A stretch of DNA of 64,000 bases, from NCBI RefSeq assembly GCF_043641665.1, contig NC_092190.1, positions 16,856,048 through 16,920,047 of the forward strand, in the 5' to 3' direction. The translations under genes were made by a program, and so were the position numbers. Below are positions 25,943 through 38,656 of this stretch, piece by piece. The notes under the pieces are model-generated. The model was given only the letters and a program-made list of their open reading frames with translations, was not told the DNA's origin and ran no database searches. The number at the start of each line of letters is the position of its first letter. The stretch's first letter is position 1. The stretch is from Enoplosus armatus (lineage: Eukaryota; Chordata; Actinopteri; Centrarchiformes; Enoplosidae).

Positions 25943-26665
25943 TCAACACATCAGGGATTCTGTGGATTCCCCTTTGGACCTGAAAACTCCATCAAGGATA
26001 AGAACCCCAAAGTAGGCATGTAAATCAGTTTGGTCCATCTCCTTCCACCTCTCTTCAAAAACACGCCTTCCTTCAAGATTAGTGCAATCCAGAATAATTT
26101 TCTGGATGGAATCTGGGATGAAAAGCTCAAATGAAGACTTGATGTCCTGCACATGAGTAACTGCCAGCCGTGTTGGCCCTGGTTGCATCCTTATCACATT
26201 AGCAGCTCTGCGGGGTGGCTCATTTCTTGAAGACCTTCTTCTTGAAGAAGACCATTCAATTTCACCATTTTTTGACATCCATATTTCTTCACTTGCTATC
26301 TGGTGGGCTTGTTCTGGTCCTGGAGCTGGCTGCTGACGGGCTGGTCCCGGTGCTGGCTGCTGATGGGCTGGTCCCGGTGCTGGCTGCTGATGGGCTGGTC
26401 CCGGAGCTGGCTGCTGACGGGCTGGTCCCGGAGCTGGCTGCTGACGGGCTGGTCCCGGAGCTGGCTGCTGACGGGCTGCTCGTCTTCGTTTTGGTACTAA
26501 TTGGTGCTCAACCTCATCCTCTTCTTCAAAGTCACTGTCAGACTCTGAATTTTCAGAAATGTGATCTTCACATTCTGAAACCTCTTCCTCGACATCATCA
26601 TCAGAAGCTTCTCTCTCTTCCAAAATCAATTGCAAAGCCCTCTCAGCAGATAATCTTTTGGCCAT
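25943..26665 (-). pseudogene. Truncated piggyBac (PGBD4-like) transposase, N-terminal 240 aa
   Basis: The ORF starts MAKRLSAERALQL. Residues 20-55 are very acidic (SDDDVEEE, DSDFEEEDE), typical of PGBD N-termini, followed by the basic patch KRRRAARQQ. Residues 64-117 are six tandem copies of A(R/H)QQPAPGP. From about residue 178 the start of the DDE_Tnp_1_7 domain is recognisable (FELFIPDSIQKIILDCTN, then HAYFGVLILDGVFRSKGES). The frame stops at residue 240, whereas full PGBD transposases are roughly 500-600 residues, so the region with the three catalytic aspartates is missing. No frameshift occurs inside the remaining part, which fits an internal deletion rather than slow decay. A short DNA-binding or regulatory protein is possible but unproven. 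Confidence 0.88.
26315..26476 (-). repeat. Six 27-bp coding repeats (ARQQPAPGP)
   Basis: Six back-to-back 27-bp units, in frame with the transposase ORF, encode residues 64-117. Units differ only at the Arg/His codon and a silent Gly codon, so they form two main variants. The near-identity points to recent expansion by slippage or unequal exchange. Strong reading frames in other phases here are by-products of the repeat. Confidence 0.92.
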
Positions 26666-26705
26666 CTTGATCAGTTGTGATAAGGAACCACACTGGCAAA
26701 GCCAT

Positions 26706-26712
26706 ATTTATA
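26706..26712 (-). promoter_or_regulatory. Candidate TATA box of the transposase gene
   Basis: The minus-strand sequence CTATAAATATGG contains TATAAAT about 40 bases before the transposase ATG at 26665. Initiation about 30 bases downstream would leave a very short leader. The position, between the ORF and the element's right end, is where a piggyBac promoter is expected. Confidence 0.4.
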
Positions 26713-26727
26713 GTGTTACGCCCCTAA

Positions 26728-27060
26728 TTTGCAGGTGGGATAGGGTATGAGAAAATAAAGTTTGGTTCCTACAAGACAGAGGGTAAAATGTGCGGGAATG
26801 TAAGAGCAGACGGTGTTGGTAGTTGAATTTTCAATAATGTTGCAACTTTGTGCGGGAGCGGGAGGGGCAGAAACAAAACACACACACACTATCAGTATCA
26901 GTTTGCAGGTGGGATAGAGTACGAGAAAATAAAGTTTGGTTCCCGCAAGAGAGAGGGTAAAATGTGCTGCAATGTAAGAGCAGACAATGTTGGGAGTTAA
27001 ATTTTCAATAATGTTGCAACTTTGTGTGGGAGCAGGAGGGGCAGAAAACACTATCAGTAG
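26728..27060. repeat. Tandem duplication inside the piggyBac element
   Basis: Copy 1 (26728-26901) and copy 2 (26902-27060) both run from TTTGCAGGTGGGATAG to GGGGCAGAAA...CACTATCAGTA. Copy 1 has extra (AC)n bases near its end. They differ by scattered substitutions. The block lies upstream of the transposase ORF and may have duplicated promoter-proximal sequence. Confidence 0.9.
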
Positions 27061-27451
27061 CCCCAGAAAGAAGGAAGACAGAGTGAAGGTACACAGGACC
27101 TACACTTTCCACACTTTTATTAGACCCGGGTCCAGTGGACCCAAACACCCTGTATGTAATATAAATGCGTAGGGTGGGTGTACAGTATGCGGTCATTGAA
27201 AATGTGTTTTGATTTATGTTCTTCACAGAAAATGAGCCAAAGCCAATGAATTTCAGGTTGAAAAAATAATTAATTGTTTCATTTTTCTTTTGATAAAAAC
27301 TGAAAACGGGTCCCACAGACCCGAACACCATACAAGGGTTAAAGAGAGCAGTGATATTTCTGCTGGAGACAGCGGACCTGATATATATGATCGCAGAGTT
27401 TTTGAGATCAATCATAATCTTTGCTACACGAAGACTCCCCGGCTTGAGGTC

Positions 27452-27454
<3 letters not shown>

Positions 27455-27482
<28 letters not shown>
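27455..27482. repeat. (GT)14 microsatellite
   Basis: A 28-base GT run just outside the right end of the piggyBac element. Confidence 0.95.
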
Positions 27483-27486
<4 letters not shown>

Positions 27487-30400
27487 CCTCTGTCTCCCTA
27501 TAGAGATCATTAGCAGTGGAGCGCCTCTTGGTCAATACTACTCCTCAATGCACCGTCTACTCGGCCCCTCTCCCTCTATGTGTAATAGAGAGGAAACTAA
27601 TTCACAGGATTCCCAAATGTGTTAGACAATAAATGTACCACAACACCCAGGAAACTGTGAGATCACTTGAAGGCCTTCAGGGGGTGAATTGAGGTGGTTT
27701 TACACCTTCTGATGTGGTATTCCTACTCGCTGTGGTGTGAAAGTTCAAACAGCAGTCTGTTGTAGGGTAAGAGGCAGGCAATCCGCAGATACACCGGGGC
27801 TGTGAATGAAATGTAGAAGCTGATACCAACACTTAAAATGTAATGATTCCGTTTCATCCTAAACAGCATGGAAAATCCTTTGAAACAGAGCTTAAGTTAT
27901 TAGATAGAGGGCATGCAGTCACAGTGGCTGACTTGGTTGATATTTGTGGGAATTTTCGCTTTTGGCTGTTTAAGATAACAGAAATGAATGAGAACCTGTA
28001 TTAAAGCATACGGCAGGTGATAATCCACATTTTTCCTTGGGTCTTAGGTTAATGTGTATCAATCCACAGCTGAAAATAGTCCCCAACAAATGCACTGTTT
28101 ATTCTTGTTTGAGTAACATTTTGTAAAATCTGCAGTTCCCAGTCGCCTTACAAATTGTTCATTTATTTATTTTTTGTTGTTTTTAAATTTGTGACCACTT
28201 TTTAAAGACTTACATCTTCAGTAAGAACGAACAGAAAGTACTGAGAGACAGACTTATACATTGTTTTATATGAGATTTGTTGACAAGAGGAAAGAATGCC
28301 AGCCTCATCATTTGTAGAAGGGAAAGTTAGTAATTTGACATCCATATTAAACCTTTTAATCATGAATTTGTCTAAACTACATAATTTAAAGCCATGTATT
28401 TAAATATAACATATATGTTACAAAATGTAATATAATATACATTATGTAAAATACATATTTAATGACTCAATCAACAATGTTTTTTAAAAAAATGCATTTT
28501 ATCCCAATAAAACACGTCTTCCTCTCTTGCATGATCACATATTCACATTAGTTCAAAGCCTGTGAACGCAGACAAAATACGCTCTACCTTTATTCATGTA
28601 TCCAGCCAGCCTCCATACCTGCTTTATTTGTGACACACAGGAAGTTTTAAGGAATAGGGGAAGTGAAGAAGTACAACAGAACAGAAGGACAGATACACAG
28701 ACAAGGAGGACATGGTAATGACTATATCCATCACTGTGACACACACCGGCACTCTTCATGGATCAGAGGCTTTAAGTGCCGAGCTATGGTGGGTTCAACA
28801 ATAATACACAATACAATACCAACCAGGGAGCTGATTTATTATGGAGCTGACCTGTCCCCACGCTGCTTGTAGGAACATAACCTTGAACGTGTTTATAGTA
28901 TATATGTGTGTGTGTGATGTTCTTTGAATAGAAGTAGTAATGAAATGTAATGGCATTTTCTTATATGATAGTTCTGATGAATAGGAATCTACAGAGGTGT
29001 GACTACCAGCTTTCACTTTCTCCTGACCATAGCATTTGCACTGTGAACACAAACCAACGTGTAAGACAATCTATCTTTGACAAGTTACTGAAAGTGTCAT
29101 GAAAATAGTTCAAAGTCAAATGTAATGGATGCATTTGCTCCTTTTACAAGGAATACAAATTTAGTGCAGACTGAAATCTTATTCACAGGATTTCTTTTCA
29201 GTGACTCACTTGTACCCACGTCTCTGTCTGTTTTTAGGAAAAACAAGAAGTAAGGAAAGGACATTTCCAAAATACGGCATTTTTGTAATACAGCAATTTT
29301 CTAATTGTTCCATAATAAAAGATCAGGCAAACCAGTGCCACCATATCAAAGATTTTCTGTGTCATAAAGAAGTTGTATAATGTTTCCCTGATGCTCAGAC
29401 ACAAAACACCATCATTGTCTGTAAGGAGTAAATTATTTCCATGGTAAATATGCAATTAGAGTTCATTTAAAAAATATTTGCACTGTTGTGGAGGATACTT
29501 TGGCCGGAAAAACAATTCATTTAAATCTTCCATTTATGGAAATACAAAGATGCTGATTAGAGATGCCATTGTTTTTTGTAAGAACAAAATCAATTTTCTT
29601 GAAAGAGTGTAGATCAGTGTCTTTTGTCTGAGTCAGATCTTTTTTGTTGTTTGCTTTGGAGGGTGGGGTACAGTGAAGCCTGGCATGACTCTGGTTTTCA
29701 TTGTTACTGTAGATCATACATTTTACTCATGTAAATGTAATTAAGTTTTCCTTCTTATTCGTACTCTCTGTAGTACATTTTGGAGGTAAAATTGTTGCAA
29801 CTGCTTTGCAATTTGCATTTCCATTAAAGCTATAACATGTATAAAGGAAGAGTATCCATGAGAGCAACTTAATTGTGATCTAACTGCAACATGTCCCACT
29901 ATACAGGATTGGTATCCTGTAACTGCTGGGAGAGAAGAGCGTGAGATACATGGAGTCCCTCCCTCTAGCCTACTTCAGCTCTGTAACTTGTATATTTATA
30001 TCAAGACAAGCAACATAGTGTGTACACAGTCTATTGGAAGCGTGCACCTATACAAGCCAGACTTTGTCAAGCTGTTACATGACATTTACTGTCCTGGTCA
30101 CACTGTCTGCTTATTGGGACGATTGAATAGATAGAATAGATTAGTAACACTTTTCCAACTAAAAATATCTGCTCTGAAATAGGCCTATTGAGTCTCAGAA
30201 CAGTTTAATTGAGGGGAACTTTTAGGATATAGTTTCACTAAGGGGTGCTCGAGAAAAATCAAGAATATTCTCTTAGAAATACAACTGAATATTAATAAAT
30301 ATGGAAAAAGTTGTATACATTACGCAAATAAGGGTAAATGTAAAATAAAAAGAAATTACCCTGCACACAGACCTACTTTTGTGATTCAGGTAAAACTTAC

Positions 30401-31707
30401 AAACTATGTTCATGTTTGTGCTAATTTCACACATTGAAAAAAAATATATTTTATGCAGCATTAAAGGGTTGAAAGAAATAATTAACAAACACAAACTCAG
30501 TCAATGAATAATCATTTTTAATGAATAAAGCAAATTTAGTCAGCATGAGAGACTAGTGTTTCTCGAGTGACTAGTGACGGCACTATTACTGAAATGTCAA
30601 GTCCTGCAAGTGTCCTGTTTTTATTGTGTTATTGTGTTTTTAAGTGTTTATTGAGCAACATACTGAAATGCCTACTTGCTCATTCATATGTCCTGCTGAA
30701 TACAGAAGACACACACTATATCATTTAACTCTTTGTCTGTCTGGATGGTGAAGCATCCAGAAAGAATTGTTCCATTATTTTTAGCTGCCTTTCCTGTTTC
30801 TACGTCGTGTCTGTTGCCACTCTGCTAATCTCTTTCTTTGACCCTCACATTCATTTCTCTCTTTCTCTTTCTGTCTGTCTCTATCCATCTTTATCTCTCT
30901 GTCAAAGTGTGCCACAGTCTCCAGCTTTGCCTTACGTGACTGGAGCTCATATCAGGGAGAATAATTTATGGCCACCATGAATAAGAGATGCTGTGGAGTT
31001 TCCAATGATTCAGGTCTGATATGGAAACAGTCTGAAATATTTGGACAGCGGAGGATTGAGTGATCAGTGTTTGCCGGCCTGTTGTTGGCAAACACATGTC
31101 AGTGAAACCAGCTGTCAGGAAGACCCATGAGGCTAAAGGAGAACAGAGGAGAGGGAGGAGAGGAGGGAAAAGGACAGAATAAATGAGCAAAATAAAAAAT
31201 GAGAAGGAAAGAAAGGGGACAGAACGAAAGGAAAAGAAAAGGGACATAAAACTTTTTGTTTTTCTCAGCTATTTCGACAAAACCTGCGTCAATCCAAGCC
31301 CAGGTCACCACATGGTGCATTGTGAGACATTGGTGTACAGGTGTTCTTGTGAAAAGCTGGCAATTGAACGATTAATGGAAGTGTTAACACTATTATCACA
31401 TGCCCACTCAGGTGTCTATCACCTCAATCACATTTAAGCTTATCTTGTTTCACAGCACACATGTACAAATACCTCTGCTGGAAGCTCTGATAATAAAAAA
31501 TGTGCTCCAGCTTTGTTAACCGGTGTCTTTCTAAGCGTCCTCCTACCTATTGTGTATTGTTCAGAAGAAAGGGATATTCTCTCTGTAAATGTACACCCAC
31601 ATAGAAAAGGATGGGTAAGTAGAGTTCATCCTACAATGATACTACAGTATTCCATGTAAGACAATACGATAAGACAAGATCAAATTAAATTGAAATGCTC
31701 ATATCCA
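27483..31707. other. Non-coding stretch
   Basis: AT-rich (28.1-28.5 and 30.2-30.6 kb especially) with a purine-rich patch at 31.14-31.25 kb (GGAAAGG/AAAGAAAAG words). No gene recognised. Confidence 0.6.
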
Positions 31708-32275
31708 GTATTTTTAGCTATGCAAGCCGCTTGGCTTTATGTATGGCAATTTTGCTCAGTCCACCACTTTGTTCCAGACGGAAATATCTCAACAGTTTGA
31801 TGGACTGTAATGAAAACTAACATTTGTGGTGCCCACACAATGAATTCTAATGACCTTTCATCTAGGGCCACCAACAGGTAAAAGTTTTAACTAATCCATT
31901 GAAATATCTCAACAGCTACTTGATGGATTGGCACACACATTCATGGGTCCCTCACAGTATATCTTAATAACGTTAGTGATTCCCTGACTTTTCCTCTAGC
32001 GCCACCATGAAGTTTATATATTGGAACAGCTATTGGATGGGATGCCATGAAAATTTGTTGAGACACTGACGTCCCCCTCGGCATGATTTGTAATAACCAT
32101 GGTGACCACCTGACTTTTCATCAAGTGCCATCATTAGGTCAAACTTTTTATTTATCCAATAGTTTGGTTTGTTACCAAATGAAACCTGTGAAACTAATAA
32201 CATTCTCATCAACCCCAGCTGTACTTGGTGCTTAATGCTACTGACCAAATATTAGCATGCTAACGTGCTAAATTT
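31708..32275 (+). repeat. Dispersed fish repeat, copy B (longer)
   Basis: Same order of blocks as at 6.7 kb: TTTTTAGCTATGC, AGTCCACCACTTTG, CAGACGGAAATATCTCAAC, CCCTGACTTTTCCTCTAGCG and GCCATGAAAATTTG. It continues into CCCAGCTGTACTTGGTG and AGCATGCTAACGTGCTAAA, which copy A lacks. Several short sub-blocks (rules such as CTCAACAG..., CCTGACTTTTC) recur inside it, so the family has an internal repeat structure. Confidence 0.65.
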
Positions 32276-35200
32276 GTTTGTCATCGCTTTCCTGTTACAA
32301 ATGGACATTGCAAAAACGATTCATGTGAACGTTCTCTGATCTGCGACCTCTATGTTCTATGTTCTATAGAGAAAGATTGAGGTGCAGATTAAAAGAACCG
32401 AACACTGATTGTTGGTAAGGGACAGGGATCCGCATTCCATGTAAAAGCTGGACACTCTGTACCAAGCCATAAGAATACACAAGACCATCGGCAGCTTTCC
32501 TGTGGGTCAATAATCTGAACATCACTATACATACTCTGCTAACCTGGTGAAAAGTACTATTGACTCACAATCACAACAAGCACAACGTATCAGCAACGAT
32601 CATGATAAATGTCCTATCTGAGTAGGTTTTTCCCTTCACTGTGGGATTCCTGACAAGATAGATTAGACCACTACCTGGTTCCTGATGTCCACTGTGAAGA
32701 AAAGCAACTCTAAAAGCCCTTAAAACCATTATCCGAAGAATGTTGCTGCATTAGAAAACCAGCTGTCCAAAAGTCGAAATGTCTAGTGAGTATTTATGAG
32801 TGCTATCCAGATAGGAAATTTTAGAAGCACAATCGTGGCAGCTGTGTCATTTTGATGTCATGGGCTGATGTCTGCATACATTTTCTTGCATGGAATCCAT
32901 AGGTATTGGTTTCGTCTGGCATCAGTGGAACCTGGATAGATACATGACAGCCTCATTGGGGAGGGAGAGAGTGGTGTGCTAGCTGAGACATCCAGAGGAA
33001 GAGGAAGGGCAGAACAATAAGTACAGTGTAGCATGGGATGACAGGCTGTATCCAGATGCACTATAACTCACATCATGAAAAATTACGACATATTTTACAA
33101 TATATTGGCTTGTTATTCTAGATAGGCTACATGCTACATGTCAAATACACCATGGCCATGGAAACTACTCGTATCTGATTGGCTGTTAGGTTAAAATCAT
33201 CCAATGGGATCCTCTCATTGTAGCCAAAGTATATTAAACTGCAAGTAACCATGGTGACAGCACTTGATGTGGGAGGAACTGCTGATTTTTAAAGTTTTTC
33301 TTGACATAAAAGTTTAAATGTTTTCTTTTAGTGATCATCAGTGTTCATCAGCATACAAATACTGGAGTCCTGCCATTATCAGAAAGAAAATTTATGGTTG
33401 GTGACTGGATGTTTCTTACTGAAACGCTCTTTGGGATGTGTAGTTGACATTGCTGTAGATTTTTATGTATACATGCTTGACTTGACTTTTTATCAAATAA
33501 GCGAATGTAGTGTACTGATGATTCAACATCCAAGTCTTGGAAGTGCTCTGTCAGTCACAGGAACCAAGTGGCCACATTCTAATATAAAAATAAACATTTA
33601 AAAAAAATAATGGACTTGGACTCTCATATTTTTTAATATATCAATGTACTTCAATTCAAGTATTATTGCTTACATTTTCCTCTAAAAATGTAGAAAATGG
33701 AGTAAACACTGCCTTCATGACATTTCTTTAAATTACAGTGACATTTATGCAGTGTCATTGCACTATGGATACACTCTGGGAAGCTTTACAGTAGAATATT
33801 AAACATAATGAACTATATGATCTAATTTAAAATGTATATAATGCTGGAAACAAATTGTCACCTGTGACACTGAATTCAGAAATCCACTCTGTCGCTTGGA
33901 GTCTTGCAGTCCCTGTTGAAATCTAATGGGGTGTCACGGAGGGTGCTGTCAGCACTTGGCAGATCCCCTGTGGATGGGCCCTGAAGCCCCTGGCCCTTCA
34001 GATCTCACATACAGTTGATCCCCCCACTCTCTCTGTGTGTGTCTCTGTCTCTCACTCACCTCTTACTCACACAGGGTCTCTTGCTCGCTGCTCAAGTCTG
34101 TGGAGCCTCCAGAAACCTTGATGTCCTCTCAGGCTCATCACTATTCATTCCTGTAGTGGTCTCTGTCACCCAGCTGAGAGAGAGGTCAAATGGGGGTTCA
34201 CGAGTGTCTCTTCTTGTATTCTAACTTTATGAGGACTGTATGTCTTCTCATGGATAGGAAGGTGAGAAAGGTCCATGTTGCTGCCTCACTTTAACTGTCA
34301 TTAGTCCAGGCTGAAGGTTTGGGATTAGTGCTAAAGTAAACATTAATCAGTCACAGTCAGCGTAAAGTAATGATTAAAGTTATTTATGGGGGGGTACCAT
34401 CAAATATGTATTAAGGTTAGCTCATGCTCTATCATTGCACAACATTACATACTGTACAAAATTGACTGTGCAGGCAGTTTATGGCCAAATATAAACTGGA
34501 ATATCTTGTAATCCATATGAAAGGAACAGGAGACATGAAATGAATTTAAAAATTTGCCAAGACCGATTCAAGATGCATTAAATTTATTTTAGATTTGTAA
34601 TTGTTTGCAACATTATTCTTTTGTCATTGCTTTGGTTGTTCTTTTTAATTTCTTTTTCTAAACATGTGTTAGACCCAGTTTGATTTTGAGAATATGAAAG
34701 TCTGTCTGTTGGCTTGTTCCTCTTTGCCTACCAGCACCACTTTTCTAACACATTCAGTTTGATGAGATTGTGCAATAAATTGGGATGTTCTACTTGCTAC
34801 ATACATGCACATATTTTGAACAAACAGATATATGTGATATTGTTATACCGTGTAGCAGAAGGTTTTTGTTTGTTCTTTGTCTCTGTAGGTTTGTGTTACA
34901 GAATGATTAAAAACACACTCACTCCTGAACACACGCTCCTCATCTCCTTTAATATTGGCATCCTTTCACACCGCTCCTCTTTTCTCTTCCACACCACACC
35001 TTAACCAGATCAAAAGTTTCAAACCCTCAAACAGTCCTCACCAGCGCCTGCCGCTTATTGCATTTCCCAGAACTGCTCCGCTCACCGAACGCAGCGGATC
35101 CGGTAATAGCTCTTCTGTCATCTAGTGGAATCCCTCCCTTTTCCAGTGCCATGCCTCCAGACTGAATAGCAATTTAAATGCCGTTCACTTCACATTTATT

Positions 35201-38200
35201 TGAAATCTCATTAACTGGATATAAAGACCCAAAGAAATGTGTTGTAAATAGAATATCTTGGCCACGTGGATGGGGGAAATTTTATTCATGATTAGTCTTT
35301 TTTTCCCCCCACTTCCATTCCCAGCTCCGGGTTTAGTGAATGTCTGTAAAGTGTCAGCAGTCATTTTCAGGGTGAAGCCCAGTATCTCCTCTAAATACAC
35401 TCCATTTAAACAGACACCAGAGACTGTTCACAGACATAAAAATGGAATGCATTATGAAAAGGGAGAGTGAATGACATTGCTTCTCCACTCTGACAAGCCT
35501 GGAGGAGAAACAGTTTAGGTATATATTCTCATAGATTGGGCAAATGAAAGGGGTACTATATAAAAATTGACAAGGATAAATTAATTACATTTAATTTAAT
35601 ACATTTTTACCGTTTTTAAAGCTGCAGCTTCAAATGGCAATGTTTTTTTTGTCAATGAAAATTCTGAATGCTTTTGCTTCCCAGCCTGGTCAGCATATGA
35701 TGTTTTAGCCAAAAGACACTAAAAGGACAAGAAAGGCAAAAGCTTTTATAGCTTTATAGCTTTATCCTTGTATGTGTAGTGCTTTTTTGCAGCTTGTTAG
35801 ATGGCTTGTATTACTCTTATATATCTATAATATCTTGAGTGGACAAACAGGAGAAGCTACATTAGTTTGATTTCTGTCACAGCCCCACTTGTTGGTTTAT
35901 AGGCTGAAAGGATGGGCGTATTTGCATCTATTTCAGTGCAATTTAAAGAGCAATCTGCAATATGTTTGTCCATGTAAATTGCAGGTATTCATACAAACAT
36001 ACATAAATAAATAATTGCATAAATAATTAAATAATTTGAGATCGACTGTAGGTAGTGAATTGGTGTTTAGTTATCGACCAGGCTTAAAAATTCCAGTTGT
36101 GTTTACAAGTCTTACTGACGTAAACAAACCTTAAACAGCAATGTTAACAACTAACTTTTAATTTTTTTCTAGGTTGAAATCTGTCACTCAGTTTGAGAGT
36201 GACAGCAGGTTAAAATACTGTGGTTTGAATTTTGATAGGGGGGTTAGGGAATTCACAAATTAAGTTGGGAAGAATAACTGTAAAAACTATAATAATCAAC
36301 TTGTACTGTGGAAAAATCGTCTGTTTCTGTGTCTGGGAAAATAATCATAAGGCGCCTAGGCCTTTAGTCCCACTCCGTCTCTCATCTCATTGTTTCACCA
36401 TACTGTATATATCTTGTGCTCCCTGGGGCCTCATTGCCCTAACAAGGAGTGGCGATAAATAAATAATTGGCAGTATTTGGGAAGATTATGCTTCTGAACT
36501 GACATGTTTCACACAGAGACTGTCCTCACTACTGTAAATCATCCCAGGCACCGCACTGTGTCTTAATGTGTGTGTGTTTGTGTGAGTCGTCATCACTGAG
36601 CTGCGATGCACATGTTTGGCCTTTCAAATTTAGATATTCAACACACACACACACACAGTTACTACGCCACTTGCCAAGGGGCTGTCAGATAGAGGGCAAA
36701 GGGATGTGTGGGCCTAATGAGAGCCTGGCCAGGAGTCAGGAGCTTTATGAAGTCCCTGAGGTGAGTCCTGGACTGGGGCGAAACCACTGTAATCCATAAC
36801 CCAGTGACACTTATGATTGTTGGCCACTCAACTCTCTCGCTGGAGCCGCAGTATTTCATCAGAGGGAAGAGGAAAACATTGAGGAGATTATAATAATATT
36901 AATCAATTTTTGTTCAGAGAGTGCTTCATGGCTTTTGTCTAAGCTGTTGCCAAATCATCCCTTTTAATTTGAGGCACAATTTTGTGGACCGGTTTGAGTG
37001 TTCTCTCATTACCTTTTACTGGCCAATGGAAAAGCTTCTCTGCGTGCCCTCAGGTGCAATGTATAAAGTCAGATTGATGTCATGGAGAACTGGGATGATA
37101 TCAGTGAGACAGAGGAAGTATTGGATAGATGGACGAAGAGACAGATGGAGGATAAGCACCAGAACGAATAATGTTTCTCTTGCTGTGTACAGGCATGCAT
37201 ACAAGCCAGAGCACATACATTCAGAACACGGAGGGCTTTTAAAAAGCTACTTTAGCTAGGGGTGGTGTTTAAAAGCCTCTGATTTGTCAAAAAATTTAAA
37301 AACTTTTAAATCAAAGACCCCAGTGTGGTTTTGTAAAAAGTAATTTTACATGTAGTCCCATCACATTTCTTACATACATGGTTTCTAATGGACCCAATGT
37401 TTTGCCCCAAATGTCTAATGTAAACTTAATAGTAGGCTAAAGGCAAACACATTGCATTATATTATACAGTACAATGTTGTATAATGTTGCAATGCAAAAT
37501 GATAAAAAAAACAATCTTGTTGCTGTATGTTCCTTTCTAATCTTATCCAGTAAAGTGCTCCTTTCCTGTTTTTTGTCAGATTGAAAAAAAAAATGTAGAT
37601 TTGAAAGCTCGACAATACATCCTGTCTGTGAAGGGGATTGATGGTACGAGCAGATACGACAGATGTAGAAATTACTGAAAACACAGATGTTTTCTTTGTC
37701 CAGTTTAACAGAGGAACGTGACTCTGAATGCAGATACGGTGACGTTTTGTGACATTTATTGTTGGTCACTTCAAAATGAAATCCCACATGTTACTTCCTC
37801 TTATAAAATAATTCTATGTCAGTCTGCTTATTTGGAAGGAAAAATGTGTTTTGAATTTTCACTTGAGAAAGCTAATAGATACACTAATAATAATCATAAT
37901 TTACAGACTTTTCATTGGCCTTGAGTAATCAAACTTATATATACTTGATAGAAAGGCAGAATTCCTAGTTATCCTAAAAATGTACTGTCAGTATATTTAA
38001 AACATCGATATCATTTTTTTTTGTCAAATCAAAGGTTGTCATACACCAACGAGGGAAAACTCTTTGACCAGCACTGTTCTAAAAACAAACCTGGTGTTAC
38101 AGTGAAAATCTGTAATAATTTGTTGTTTGTACTGTCAAGAAACTGTAAATAATATTATAAAGAGTTTGGTCTAGACCTACTCTATATGAAAAGTGTCCTG

Positions 38201-38624
38201 TTATGATTTGGCTCTATATAACTAAAACTGAATTGAATTTAATTGTGTTAATACACACATGTGCATGCACACACAGTTTACAATATATCTTCATGTCAGC
38301 AGAGCACTTCAGTCTGGCTTGTAGACTACACACAACTTTCCACTTTTGATTATGATAGCAGAAATTGTGCTGAATGCACTTACCGCTTCTGCACTGGACC
38401 GCACAACTGTTTCCCCACACGGTTATCCAATAGAGTAAATAACATTATGAGGCTTAGGGAGCCATCTAATCAATTTCTGCAGAGTTTGATGACAAGGTAG
38501 AGTAGAGCATGGAGTCAGGATCATATTACTTGTTACACAGACTGGGCTGGACCGAGACAACATAAGTTCAATTGGTCTTAATAGCTTTGTGCTATATCAC
38601 AAGGTCAACAGAATATCCTGCAAA
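32276..38624. other. Non-coding stretch
   Basis: No gene recognised. A good donor-like CTGAG|GTGAGT occurs at about 36759, but its best upstream acceptor is poor. 35.15-35.26 kb is repeat-free AT-rich DNA that could be a conserved element. Confidence 0.55.
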
Positions 38625-38656
38625 CAAAAAAAAAAAATATATATATATATATATAT
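38625..38656. repeat. A-run followed by (AT)10
   Basis: A run of A's (about 12) leads into AT dinucleotides at 38637-38656. No LINE-like 3' end precedes it, so a retroposon tail cannot be shown. Confidence 0.9.

Larger units (their letters stand above)
25524..27338 (-). mobile_element. piggyBac-family DNA transposon, non-autonomous (1,815 bp)
   Basis: The element is flanked by TTAA on both sides (25520-25523 and 27339-27342), the target duplication diagnostic of piggyBac. The ends form inverted repeats: left CCCTTGTGTGGTGTT and right, read inverted, CCCTTGTATGGTGTT, 14 of 15 identical. Inside, on the minus strand, is a truncated transposase ORF (26665-25943). A tandem duplication (26728-27060) lies between the ORF and the right end. 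A GGGTC-N5-GACCC motif occurs three times (25568, 27128, 27308). The transposase lacks its catalytic core, so the copy could only have moved with a transposase supplied elsewhere. The near-identical ends suggest a fairly recent insertion. Confidence 0.95.

Noticed and set aside
26215..26670. 151-codon plus-strand frame opposite the transposase
   Set aside because: It exists because the 27-bp repeats stay open in several frames; its minus-strand partner has real family similarity, this one has none.
36690..36765. Possible exon ending at CTGAG|GTGAGT
   Set aside because: The donor is good, but the only upstream acceptor is weak and no frame gives a recognisable peptide.
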